Shown here one piece after another: positions 24,350 to 31,669 of a stretch of 64,000 bases of DNA (within the stretch, counting starts at the first letter, position 1; each line of letters begins with the position of its first letter). Below the pieces are notes generated by a model. That model did no database searches. It was not told where the DNA came from and saw only the letters and a list, made by a program, of their open reading frames with translations. Both the position numbers and the translations under genes were made by a program. The DNA is from Acidimicrobiia bacterium (GTDB lineage: Bacteria > Actinomycetota > Acidimicrobiia > Spongiisociales > UBA11373), in contig CP129495.1 of assembly GCA_030584185.1 (NCBI GenBank), positions 372,001-436,000 of the forward strand. The letters are read 5' to 3'.

Positions 24350-26313
24350 CCGCCGCGCTCGGCTTCTCGGCCCTGGTGACGGCGCTGGTCTCCGCAGTCG
24401 CGCTCGCCTTCACCGGTCTGCGCGCGTTCGCAGCAGGCGGAGGGCCGAGGGCTCGATTCCGCCTCCCGGTGTGGGGGCTGCTGGTTGGTGCAGCCGCCGC
24501 CATGGTGTGCCTCGAGTTCGCCCTCCTCACCGACGATTTCTCCATCGAGTACGTCGCCCGCAACCACAGCACCACTTCCCCGCTGCTGTTCACCATCGCA
24601 TCGGCCTGGGCGGCCCTCGAGGGGAGCATTGTGCTCTGGGGCCTGGTGCTCGCCGTCTTCACCGCCTGGGTGTACCGCACCGTCGGCGACGGAGACCGCA
24701 TCGGGGCGGCCGCCCTGGCGGTGATGGGCCTGGTTGCGGTGTTCTTCTTCGGGCTGATGCTCACCGCCGCCAACCCGTTCGCCACCATCTCGCCGGCGCC
24801 GGTCGAGGGCGCCGGGGCCAACCCGCTGCTGCAGAACCACCTGCTGATGGCGTTCCACCCCCCGATGCTGTACCTCGGATACGTGGGGCTGACCGCCCCC
24901 TTCGCCTTCGCCATTGCCGCACTGCTCGCCGGCGACGGCAGCACCGCCTGGCTGGAGCGCACCCGCCGCTGGACGCTGATCGCCTGGAGCTTCCTCACCC
25001 TGGGGATCCTCCTCGGGGGGTGGTGGTCGTACGAGGTGCTGGGATGGGGCGGGTACTGGGCCTGGGACCCCGTGGAGAACGCCTCCTTCCTCCCCTGGCT
25101 CACCGCCACCGCCTTCGTCCACTCGGCGATCGTGCAGCGTCGCCGGGGGATGCTCCAGGCGTGGAACGTGGCCCTGGTGATCGGGACCTTCGCCCTCACC
25201 ATCTTCGGCACCTTCCTCACCCGATCGGGGGTGGTCGCCTCGGTGCACTCCTTCACCCAGTCGGCGGTCGGGCCGGCCCTGCTCGGGTTCCTGGTGGTGG
25301 TGCTCGCCGCCGGGTTCGGGCTGTTCGCCTTCCGCGGCCATCTGGTGTCGTCCACACCGCGTCTCGACTCGCTGGTGAGCCGTGAAGGCGCCTTCCTGCT
25401 CAACAACCTGGCCCTGTCCATGTTCGCCTTCGTCGTGCTCCTCGGGACCATCTACCCGATGATCCTGGAGGCGTTCACCGGCGACCGGGTCTCGGTGGGG
25501 GCGCCCTGGTTCGACCGTGCCGCCATCCCGATCTCTCTGGTGCTCCTCTTCGCCGCAGGGATCGGGCCGGTGATGCCGTACCGCCATGCCCGGGGGACGG
25601 TGCTCTGGGAGCGTACGCGCGGGCCGCTGCAGTTCACGGCGGTCGCCTCCGTCGCCGCCGTGCTCGCCGGGCTGCGATCGGTGGCGGTGTTGCTCACCTT
25701 CGCCCTGGCCGCGTTCATGATCTCGACGATCGCCCGGCAGGCCCACGCCGCGGCACGCTCCCGGCCCGAGCGCTACTCCACGGCCGTGGCACGGCTCTAC
25801 GGCTCCGACCCCGGCTACTGGGGAGGGATGGTGTCCCACATCGGGGTCGCCCTGGTGGCGGTGGCGATCGCCTTCTCCGGCTCCTTCGACTCCCGCCAGA
25901 CCATCGAACTGGAGGTGGGTGCATCCGCCGATTTCGACGGGTACACCATCACCTATGAGGGCCCGTTCGCCCGCCAGGATCCGAACCGGACCCTGATCGG
26001 CGCCACCCTGGCCCTGGCGCGCGATGGACGTCACCTGGCCACGCTTCGACCCGCCCTCGCCCAGTACCCGAACCAGGTGCAGGCGATCCCCACACCGGCG
26101 GTGCGCACCGGGCTGCTAGAGGACGTGTACCTGTCCCTGGTCCGCATCGAGCCCGAGTCGGGGCGGGTCACGTTCGACGCCCACCGCTTCCCACTGATGT
26201 GGCTGCTGTGGAGTGGCGGCCTCCTGGTGGTGAGCGGCGGGTTGCTCTCGTTCACCGGCAGGAGGCGGCGTCGCGCCGTCTCGCTAGAGGGGGGTATCGG
26301 TGCCGCGGTCTGA
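24346..26313 (+). CDS. ccmF: Cytochrome c heme lyase subunit CcmF
   Basis: A 655-residue protein with about 14-15 membrane helices. The WWD heme motif 'WGGYWAWDPVENASFLPWL' is complete, preceded by 'GGWWSYEVLG', and conserved histidines occur around 'LMAFHPPMLYLGY' and 'FVHSAIVQRR'. CcmF with CcmH attaches heme to apocytochrome CxxCH. The GTG start overlaps ccmE by 4 nt. Size is normal for the family. Confidence 0.95.
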   Translation: MTAALGFSALVTALVSAVALAFTGLRAFAAGGGPRARFRLPVWGLLVGAAAAMVCLEFALLTDDFSIEYVARNHSTTSPLLFTIASAWAALEGSIVLWGLVLAVFTAWVYRTVGDGDRIGAAALAVMGLVAVFFFGLMLTAANPFATISPAPVEGAGANPLLQNHLLMAFHPPMLYLGYVGLTAPFAFAIAALLAGDGSTAWLERTRRWTLIAWSFLTLGILLGGWWSYEVLGWGGYWAWDPVENASFLPWLTATAFVHSAIVQRRRGMLQAWNVALVIGTFALTIFGTFLTRSGVVASVHSFTQSAVGPALLGFLVVVLAAGFGLFAFRGHLVSSTPRLDSLVSREGAFLLNNLALSMFAFVVLLGTIYPMILEAFTGDRVSVGAPWFDRAAIPISLVLLFAAGIGPVMPYRHARGTVLWERTRGPLQFTAVASVAAVLAGLRSVAVLLTFALAAFMISTIARQAHAAARSRPERYSTAVARLYGSDPGYWGGMVSHIGVALVAVAIAFSGSFDSRQTIELEVGASADFDGYTITYEGPFARQDPNRTLIGATLALARDGRHLATLRPALAQYPNQVQAIPTPAVRTGLLEDVYLSLVRIEPESGRVTFDAHRFPLMWLLWSGGLLVVSGGLLSFTGRRRRRAVSLEGGIGAAV

Positions 26314-26770
26314 GCGCACTCGAAACCTGGTTGCGGTGGCGCTGATCACCGCCTCCCTGGCCGTGATCGCCTGGGTGCTGGCGACGACTCCCGCCGCCGA
26401 CGAGGACCGGGTTCACGCCCTCGCCACAAGGCTGAAGTGCCCGGTGTGCGAGAGCGAGTCGATCGCCGATTCCCCAGCCGAGCTGTCGCGGGAGCTGTAC
26501 GCCCTCATCGAGGAGCGCGTCGATCAGGGATGGAGCGACGACGAGATCGTCGCCTTCTTCGTCTCCACCTACGGGGAGGAGGTGCTGCTCGACCCGCCTG
26601 GTGACGCCCGCACCGCACTGCTTTGGGTGCTCCCGCTGGTGGCTGCCGGGATCGGGGTGGCCCTGGTGCTGGGAAGGAGCCGCCGCGCCGAGGCAGCCGC
26701 TCTGACCGAAGAGGAGCGCGCCCGGGTCGCCCGGGCGCTCGAGGAGAGGCGACGACGTGAAGCACGATGA
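26300..26770 (+). CDS. ccmH: Cytochrome c maturation thiol reductase CcmH
   Basis: A 156-residue protein with an N-terminal helix, a CcmH domain with redox motif 'LKCPVCESESIADSPAEL' (LRCxxCQ type), and a C-terminal helix ('LLWVLPLVAAGIGVALVLG') followed by a charged tail. CcmH reduces apocytochrome cysteines before heme ligation. The GTG start lies 14 nt inside the end of ccmF. Confidence 0.92.
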   Translation: MPRSERTRNLVAVALITASLAVIAWVLATTPAADEDRVHALATRLKCPVCESESIADSPAELSRELYALIEERVDQGWSDDEIVAFFVSTYGEEVLLDPPGDARTALLWVLPLVAAGIGVALVLGRSRRAEAAALTEEERARVARALEERRRREAR

Positions 26771-27491
26771 GGCCGGACTCGCCGAGGAACGACGCGACCG
26801 GGCGCTCGACGAGCTCATCGCCCTGGAGGCGCAAGTCGAAGTGGGAGAGATCACTCCGGATCAGGCGGTCACGCTGCGGGCCCGATACGAAGCGGAGGCG
26901 GCGGCCGCCCTGCGCCACCTTGATGCCGCTGCGACGGCGCCGCCCGCGACGGGCCGCTCCGGCCGGAGGGTTGCCGCCGGCGTGATCGCATTCCTCGGAC
27001 TGGCGGCCCTGGTCACCGTTGGCCTGGTGGTGGCGGTCCGTCCCGGTTCGACCCCCACCACACCGAGCACCATCGACCTGGCATCGGTTTCGACAGAGGA
27101 GATGGAGGCGGTGGTGGCGGCCAACCCCGCGGTCCTGGGGATGCGCCTCGCCCTCGCCCGGCGCTACGTGGAGGCCGGGGAGTTCTCTGCCGCCCTCCCC
27201 CACTACCTGTACATTCTGGAGCGGGAGAACAACCCCGAGGCGCTGATGTACCTCGGATGGATGACCTACCTCTCCGGAGACGCCGCAACCGGGGTCTCGC
27301 TGCTCGAGGAGAGCCTCGAGCTTGCACCCGATGACGCCCTCGCCACCTGGTTCCTGGCCAATGCCCTTTATCACGGCCTCGGGGACGAGGAGGCGGCGCT
27401 TCCCCTCCTCGAAGCGGTGATCGCCTCGGGTGCCGCTCCCGAGGACGTCGTGGCCGAGGCCCGCCGCATGATCGAGGAGGCCGCAGAGTGA
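26757..27491 (+). CDS. TPR protein, CcmI-like
   Basis: A 244-residue protein: an N-terminal charged coiled segment (about 1-55), one membrane helix (about 65-90), then three tetratricopeptide-like repeats such as 'ALARRYVEAGEFSAALPHYL' and 'EALMYLGWMTYLSGD'. CcmI proteins (the C-terminal part of E. coli CcmH) have this helix-TPR layout and hold apocytochrome c. The GTG start overlaps ccmH by 14 nt. The assignment is from architecture and position. Confidence 0.75.
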   Translation: MKHDEAGLAEERRDRALDELIALEAQVEVGEITPDQAVTLRARYEAEAAAALRHLDAAATAPPATGRSGRRVAAGVIAFLGLAALVTVGLVVAVRPGSTPTTPSTIDLASVSTEEMEAVVAANPAVLGMRLALARRYVEAGEFSAALPHYLYILERENNPEALMYLGWMTYLSGDAATGVSLLEESLELAPDDALATWFLANALYHGLGDEEAALPLLEAVIASGAAPEDVVAEARRMIEEAAE

Positions 27492-28030
27492 CCCGACGCA
27501 CCTGGCTGGTCCTGCTGGTGGGGGTGATCGTCACCGCCGGCGCCGCTGTTGTGTTCGCCTCGCGCTTCGGAACCGACCCGACACTCGCCCCGTCGCCACT
27601 GATCGGAAAGCCGGCGCCGGAGGGTGCCATCGACCTGGTGGAGAGCAACGAGGCCCTGTCGCTCGCCGACCTGCGAGGAAGCATCGTGGTGGTCAACTTC
27701 TGGGCACCGTGGTGCATCCCTTGCCGGGCGGAGCACGCCGTCCTGGTGGCGGCCGCCGAGACCTACGGCCCGGCCGGGGTGGAGGTGATCGGTGTGGTGT
27801 ACCAGTCGGACGAGCCTGCGGTGATCGAGTTCCTCGACGAGTTCGGGAGGGCGTATCCGGTGGGAATGGACGCCCGCTCCCGCCTGGCGATCGGCTTCGG
27901 GGTGCGCGGGGTTCCCGAGACCTTCTTCGTCGACCGGGATGGGCTGGTGTACGGGAAGGTGACCGGGGCGGTCGACACCGCCATCATCACCGCCACCCTC
28001 GACGCCATGCTCCTGGAGCAACCAGGCTGA
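27488..28030 (+). CDS. CcmG/TlpA-type thiol-disulfide oxidoreductase
   Basis: A 180-residue membrane-anchored thioredoxin-fold protein: helix at 5-25, then 'VVVNFWAPWCIPCRAEH' (active site WCIPC) and 'GVRGVPETFFVDRDG' (cis-Pro loop; the GVxGxPETF form is typical of CcmG/DsbE). It should reduce CcmH or apocytochrome c. It is the last gene of the ccm run and starts in a GTGA overlap with the TPR gene. Confidence 0.9.
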   Translation: MTRRTWLVLLVGVIVTAGAAVVFASRFGTDPTLAPSPLIGKPAPEGAIDLVESNEALSLADLRGSIVVVNFWAPWCIPCRAEHAVLVAAAETYGPAGVEVIGVVYQSDEPAVIEFLDEFGRAYPVGMDARSRLAIGFGVRGVPETFFVDRDGLVYGKVTGAVDTAIITATLDAMLLEQPG

Positions 28031-28039
28031 CCGGGCACC

Positions 28040-28045
28040 TATATT
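28040..28045 (+). promoter_or_regulatory. Leaderless -10 box TATATT for the PPOX-fold gene
   Basis: TATATT, 6-nt spacer, ATG at 28052; the closest match to TATAAT in the window. Confidence 0.55.
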
Positions 28046-28051
28046 CCCGGG

Positions 28052-28495
28052 ATGCCGCGACTCACACCGGAAGAGGTCGAGGAGTTCCTGGCCGGGCCCC
28101 ATGTCGCCGTACTCTCCGTGAGCAGACAGGTGAAAGGTCCGATCGCGGTACCGGTTTGGTACGACTGGGACGGCACCGCCTTTCGTGTGATCACCTTCCC
28201 CGACTCGGTTCACGGTCGGCTGATCCAGGCCATCGGACGGGCCACCATCACCTGCCACGAAGAGCGCTACGGCGAAGACGACAGCCTGGAGCGATACGTC
28301 GTCGCCGAAGGCCCCACCGAGTTCACCGAAGAGCAGATCGAGCCGGTCGTGATGCGGATCAGGGATCGCTACTACCGCAACGCTCGCCGCCGGGAGTGGG
28401 TGGAGCGCCCGTTGGCCGGGATGACCACCAGCCAGCGGGTTGCAATCCTCACCCCGGAGCGGATGTCGGGGTTCGAGTGGGCCGACGCCCTGTGA
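28052..28495 (+). CDS. Pyridoxamine 5'-phosphate oxidase-fold flavin/F420 protein
   Basis: A 147-residue split-barrel protein. The order 'VAVLSVSRQVKGPIAVPVWYDWDG' across residues 18-42 and 'FRVITFPDSVHGRLIQ' is typical of small PPOX-class proteins that bind FMN or F420 in Actinobacteria. No substrate can be assigned. A strong leaderless promoter precedes it. It converges on the selenoprotein gene with a shared terminator. Confidence 0.78.
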   Translation: MPRLTPEEVEEFLAGPHVAVLSVSRQVKGPIAVPVWYDWDGTAFRVITFPDSVHGRLIQAIGRATITCHEERYGEDDSLERYVVAEGPTEFTEEQIEPVVMRIRDRYYRNARRREWVERPLAGMTTSQRVAILTPERMSGFEWADAL

Positions 28496-28496
28496 G

Positions 28497-28520
28497 CGGC
28501 TAGCCGATTGCGGCTAGCCG
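28497..28520. terminator. Bidirectional terminator between convergent genes
   Basis: CGGCTAGCCG, loop ATTG, CGGCTAGCCG: a 10-bp stem. It lies just after the PPOX stop on the plus strand and covers the stop codon of the selenoprotein gene on the minus strand, so it serves both. Confidence 0.65.
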
Positions 28521-29141
28521 GTCGAGCTCGGCGCGCAGCGCCTCCTCGCCCACCGCCCCGAACCATCCGCCCACGATCACGTCGTCACCGGAGATCAGCA
28601 CCGAGGCCGGCTGCCCGGGAATGGCGTACAGGGCCCACAGATCGTCCGAGTAGCCCCAGAGGATCCGGGAGGGGTCGAACCAGTCGCCCACCCTTGTTCG
28701 CGACGCCTCGAGGCTGCTACGACCGGCGACGGCGAGGAAGGTGATCCGATCCTGGTACTCCGATGCGACCGCATCGATGACGGGCAACTCCCGCCGGCAG
28801 GTTGTTCACCACTCCGCCCAGAACACCATGTACACCGGCTTCTGCTCATCGGAAAGCGTGAAGGTCCCGCCCTCGCCGAGCGCCAGTGTGAAGTCGGGAG
28901 CGCCGGGACCCTCAGGCGCCTGCGTGGTGGGCGTTTCGCCAACGGTGACGGCGGTGGTCGTGGTGTCGACTCCGGGAACCGCCGAACCGGGCCCGGTGAT
29001 GGAGACTTCCACCATCGTGGTGGTGGACACGGGCGCCATCGCACCATCGGAGGCGTCGTCACCGCAGGCGGCGGCGATCAGGACGAGTGCCAGGAACGCG
29101 GTCGCGGATCGCATGGGACGGTCAACGCCCAGGCGCCACAT
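28500..29141 (-). CDS. Probable selenocysteine-containing TlpA-like lipoprotein (UxxC)
   Basis: Read through one TGA, this is a 213-residue protein. The N-terminus is a lipoprotein signal ('FLALVLIAAACGDD') and a Thr-rich linker; then comes a thioredoxin fold 'PVYMVFWAEW-TGA-TTCRRELPVIDA'. The TGA (28806-28808, residue 112) replaces the first Cys of the WCxxC motif, and the frame stays open for 101 more codons that complete the fold, including the cis-Pro loop 'AIPGQPASVLI'. The CcmG-like protein at 27488 aligns across the site as 'WAPWCIPCRAE'. Two hairpins follow the TGA. A TGC to TGA mutation or read error is the alternative. The start could also be ATG 29114. It lies 15 nt after gcdH, likely in one operon. 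Confidence 0.75.
28761..28795 (-). other. Candidate bacterial SECIS hairpins downstream of the TGA
   Basis: Hairpin 1 begins 11 nt after the TGA: GGCGGG, loop AGTTG, CCCGTC (6 bp, one G-U). Hairpin 2 begins 30 nt after it: CGATGC, loop GGTC, GCATCG (6 perfect bp). The loops lie 16 and 35 nt from the TGA. The GGU-type loop of hairpin 2 recalls the E. coli fdhF element, while hairpin 1 has the more usual distance. I cannot tell which would bind SelB. Confidence 0.45.
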
Positions 29142-29156
29142 CCTGTTCCCGGCGGA

Positions 29157-30344
29157 TCAGTCGAAGGCGCTGATACCGGTGAGGGCCTGGCCGAGAATGA
29201 GGGTGTGCACCTCGTTGGTCCCCTCGTAGGTGAACACCGACTCCAGGTTGTTCATGTGGCGGATCACCGGGTACTCCAGGGTGATCCCGTTTGCGCCGAG
29301 GATCCCCCGGGCGGTACGGGCCACCTCCATGGCGGTGCGCACGTTGTCCATCTTGCCCAGCGAGATGTGGGTGGAGGAGAGGGTTCCGGCATCCTTCATC
29401 CGTCCCAGGTGCAGCGCCACCAGGAACATCCGGTTGCTGGCCACCATCATGTCCACCAGCTGCTTCTGGACGAGCTGATAGGAGGCGATCGGCTTGCCGA
29501 ACACCACCCGTTCCCGGGCGTAGTCGAGGGCGGTCTCGTAGCAGGCCCGGGCAGAGCCGACCACCCCGAAGGAGATCCCGAAGCGCGCCTCGTTGAGGCA
29601 GGAGAGCGGTCCCTTCAGGCCCACCACCCCGGGGAGCATCGCCCCTTCGGGCAGCACTACGTCGTCGAGAACCAGCTCCGAGGTGATCGAGGCGCGCAGT
29701 GAGATCTTCTTGTGGATGTCGTTGGCCGTGAAGCCGGGGGTGTCGGTGGGAACCACGAACCCGCGGATGCCGTCCTCGGTGCGGGCCCACACGATCGCCA
29801 CGTCGGCGATCCCGCCGTTGGTGATCCACATCTTGGTGCCGTTGAGCACCCAGTCGGAACCCTTGCGCCGGGCGGTGGTCCGCATGGACGACGGGTCGCT
29901 GCCGGCGTCGGGCTCGGTGAGTCCGAAACAGCCGATCGCCTCACCGGCGGCCATGCGGGGCAGCCACTCCTGCTTCTGCTCCTCCGAGCCGAAGGCGTGG
30001 ATGGGGAACATGGCCAGGGAGCCCTGCACGCTGACGAAGGAACGGGCCCCGGCGTCGCCGTACTCCAGCTCCATGCATGCCAGCCCGTACGCCACCGACG
30101 AGGTTCCGGCACAGCCGTAGCCCTGGAGGTGCATCCCCAGCATCCCCAGCCGCCCCATCTCCGGAGCCAGTTCCTTGGGGAATGTGCCCGCCTCGAACCA
30201 GTCACCCACCTCGGGAAGGATGCGGTCGGCGACGAAGGTGCGCACGGTGTCGCGGATGAGTCGTTCCTCGTCGTCGAGCAGGGCGTCTAGGGCGAGGAAG
30301 TCCTTGGGGTCGGGGCGTCCCGGAGTCACAGGCTGGTTGGACAT
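29157..30344 (-). CDS. Glutaryl-CoA dehydrogenase-like acyl-CoA dehydrogenase
   Basis: A 395-residue FAD enzyme. 'CFGLTEPDAGSDPSSM' and 'WITNGGIADVAIVWA' form the flavin and substrate clefts, and the catalytic Glu lies in 'YEGTNEVHTLILGQALTGI', which closely matches the glutaryl-CoA dehydrogenase ending ('YEGTHDIHTLILGRAITG'). The family converts glutaryl-CoA to crotonyl-CoA and CO2 in lysine/tryptophan breakdown. ATG 30344 gives the normal length. It stands before the selenoprotein gene. Specificity is inferred from this signature; another short-chain substrate is possible. Confidence 0.85.
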   Translation of the reverse strand: MSNQPVTPGRPDPKDFLALDALLDDEERLIRDTVRTFVADRILPEVGDWFEAGTFPKELAPEMGRLGMLGMHLQGYGCAGTSSVAYGLACMELEYGDAGARSFVSVQGSLAMFPIHAFGSEEQKQEWLPRMAAGEAIGCFGLTEPDAGSDPSSMRTTARRKGSDWVLNGTKMWITNGGIADVAIVWARTEDGIRGFVVPTDTPGFTANDIHKKISLRASITSELVLDDVVLPEGAMLPGVVGLKGPLSCLNEARFGISFGVVGSARACYETALDYARERVVFGKPIASYQLVQKQLVDMMVASNRMFLVALHLGRMKDAGTLSSTHISLGKMDNVRTAMEVARTARGILGANGITLEYPVIRHMNNLESVFTYEGTNEVHTLILGQALTGISAFD

Positions 30345-30384
30345 GCCTCCATTGTGGCAGGCGGCGAGTATCGCTCCGGCGCCC

Positions 30385-30642
30385 TCAGGCCGATCGGCGG
30401 GCGAGCCGGCGGCGATCCCGTTCGGTCGCCCCGCCCCAGATGCCGTACCTGATCCGGGCCTCGATGGCCCAGTCGAGGCACTCTCCCTGGACGGGACACC
30501 CGCGACAGACCCGGATCGCCTCCCCGGCCCCCGCATCGTCGGTGGGGAAGAAGACATCGGGATCGACGCTCCGGCACGAGGCGTAGGCGGCCCACGGCCG
30601 CTCGTCGAGATCGAGCAGGACCAGATCGGTGGGGAACGTCAT
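30385..30642 (-). CDS. WhiB-family Fe-S transcription regulator
   Basis: An 85-residue Wbl protein, restricted to Actinobacteria and their phages. The four cluster cysteines are at 23, 46, 49 and 55 (C-x22-C-x2-C-x5-C), and the beta-turn 'GIWGGATERDRRRL' with a basic tail follows, as in WhiB-type regulators that bind [4Fe-4S] and contact the principal sigma factor. AAGGGA lies 4 nt before the ATG. It is a marker of phylum. Its target genes cannot be read from the sequence. Confidence 0.95.
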   Translation of the reverse strand: MTFPTDLVLLDLDERPWAAYASCRSVDPDVFFPTDDAGAGEAIRVCRGCPVQGECLDWAIEARIRYGIWGGATERDRRRLARRSA

Positions 30643-30725
30643 CTCATCCCTTCTCGCCGGCTTTCCACTCAGACGAAGCCGGTGCCGTTTCGGTTCCCGA
30701 CAGGGATTGGGCTACGCGACCCGAG

Positions 30726-30731
30726 TACAAT
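30726..30731 (+). promoter_or_regulatory. -10 box TACAAT before the GGCT-like gene
   Basis: TACAAT, 31 nt before the GTG at 30763, which has AGGAG 6 nt upstream. Confidence 0.4.
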
Positions 30732-30762
30732 CGGTGTCCCGTCGCAGACTCAGGAGAGGCTG

Positions 30763-31194
30763 GTGCTGTACTTCGCCTACGACGCCAACATCGACCCCGA
30801 ACGGCTGGCCGGCGTGGCCCCGGGGGCTTCGTTCCAGTTCATCGCCCACCTGCCCGAGTGGAAGCTGGAGTACACGATTCCCAACGGCTCGGGCGGCCTG
30901 CCATCGGTCCGTCCCCTCCCCGGCAACACCGTCTGGGGAGCCGTGTTCGCCCTCGGTGGCGCCGACCTGAAGAAGATCGATGCCGCCGAAGCGGAAGAGG
31001 GACGGGTCCGGGCCACGACCCAGGCCATGGACCGTGAGGGCCGCCGCCATGAGGTGGTCACCCACGTGGGAAGCAACGGCCACGGCGAGTCGCTGCAGCC
31101 CGAGGCCGGGTACCTGCGGCTCATGGTCAACGGCGGCCGCCACTGGCATCTCCCCACAGGATGGGTCGCCTCCCTCGAGGAGCATCTGTCCTGA
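30763..31194 (+). CDS. Gamma-glutamylcyclotransferase-like protein
   Basis: A 143-residue protein. The opening 'LYFAYDANIDPERLAGVAPGA' region matches the GGCT/AIG2 fold start ('YFAYGSNMxPxxL..R.PGA'), with 'VWGAVFALGGADLKKIDAAE' corresponding to the strand and helix carrying the active-site Glu. The usual YGSN is YDAN here, so the substrate loop differs and gamma-glutamyl cleavage is not certain. GTG 30763 was chosen for the AGGAG. It ends 46 nt before rnpB. Confidence 0.65.
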   Translation: MLYFAYDANIDPERLAGVAPGASFQFIAHLPEWKLEYTIPNGSGGLPSVRPLPGNTVWGAVFALGGADLKKIDAAEAEEGRVRATTQAMDREGRRHEVVTHVGSNGHGESLQPEAGYLRLMVNGGRHWHLPTGWVASLEEHLS

Positions 31195-31210
31195 TCCAGC
31201 ACCGGGAACA

Positions 31211-31237
31211 TTGCACGGCCCGGTGATGTCATACTGA
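31211..31237 (+). promoter_or_regulatory. Possible rnpB promoter
   Basis: TTGCAC (31211-31216) and a CATACT/TACTGA element (31230-31237) with a shorter than ideal spacing of 13-15 nt, ending just before the RNA's first stem. Placement is tentative. Confidence 0.35.
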
Positions 31238-31240
31238 TGA

Positions 31241-31601
31241 CGAGTCCGCCGGGCGGCCGCGGTCGGCTTCGGCCGGTCGAGGAAAGTCCGGACTCCACAG
31301 GGCACGGTGCTGGGTAACGCCCAGGCGGGGCGACCCGACGGAAAGTGCAGCAGAGAGCAGACCGCCGATGGCCTTCGGGCACAGGCAAGGGTGAAACGGT
31401 GGTGTAAGAGACCACCAGCGTCCCGGGTGACCGGGCGGATCGGCAAACCCCACCGGGAGCAAGGCCGAGCAGGGACAGGGTGGCCCGCCCGTTACGTCCC
31501 GGGTAGGCCGCATCGAGCCCGACCGGCAACGGCGGGCCCAGACAGATGGCCGCCGCCGACCCTTCGGGGCCGGCACAGAATCCGGCTTACAGGCGGACTC
31601 G
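31241..31601 (+). ncRNA. rnpB: RNase P RNA (bacterial type A)
   Basis: Catalytic RNA of RNase P, about 361 nt. The P1 helix pairs CGAGTCCGCC (31241-31250) with GGCGGACTCG (31592-31601). Conserved core elements are visible: GAGGAAAGTCCGGACTCCAC from about 31273, the 'AGTGCAGCAGAGAGCAGACC' block, 'GGGTGAAACGGTGGTGTAAG', and the final ACAGAATCCGGCTTAC before the P1 3' strand. It processes tRNA 5' ends with the RnpA protein, not found here. A strong terminator follows. Its last 60 or so nt are repeated at 33398. Confidence 0.96.
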
Positions 31602-31631
31602 AAACTCGTGAGGGCCCCTTCGGGGGCCCTC
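31549..31631 (+). repeat. Direct repeat copy 1: rnpB 3' end plus terminator
   Basis: This 83-nt stretch aligns without gaps to 33398-33480, with 7 mismatches (76/83 identical). Copy 1 is the functional one, being continuous with rnpB and having a perfect terminator stem. Confidence 0.9.
31610..31631 (+). terminator. rnpB terminator
   Basis: GAGGGCCCC, TTCG tetraloop, GGGGCCCTC: a perfect 9-bp stem 8 nt after the RNA's P1 helix. Confidence 0.85.
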
Positions 31632-31669
31632 ACCTGTTCGGTGGGGGCGCCGCCGACACCGCCGGGGTC

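Noticed and set aside
24034-26034. A 666-residue open frame on the minus strand opposite ccmE/ccmF
   Set aside because: It is the reverse frame of a clearly coding CcmF; the product is His/Gly/Glu-rich with no domain.
28806-28808. Reading the thioredoxin lipoprotein as two separate genes or a dead pseudogene
   Set aside because: The second part would start inside the active site at a TTG lacking a ribosome site, and the frame, fold and cis-Pro loop are intact across the TGA; selenocysteine explains more.
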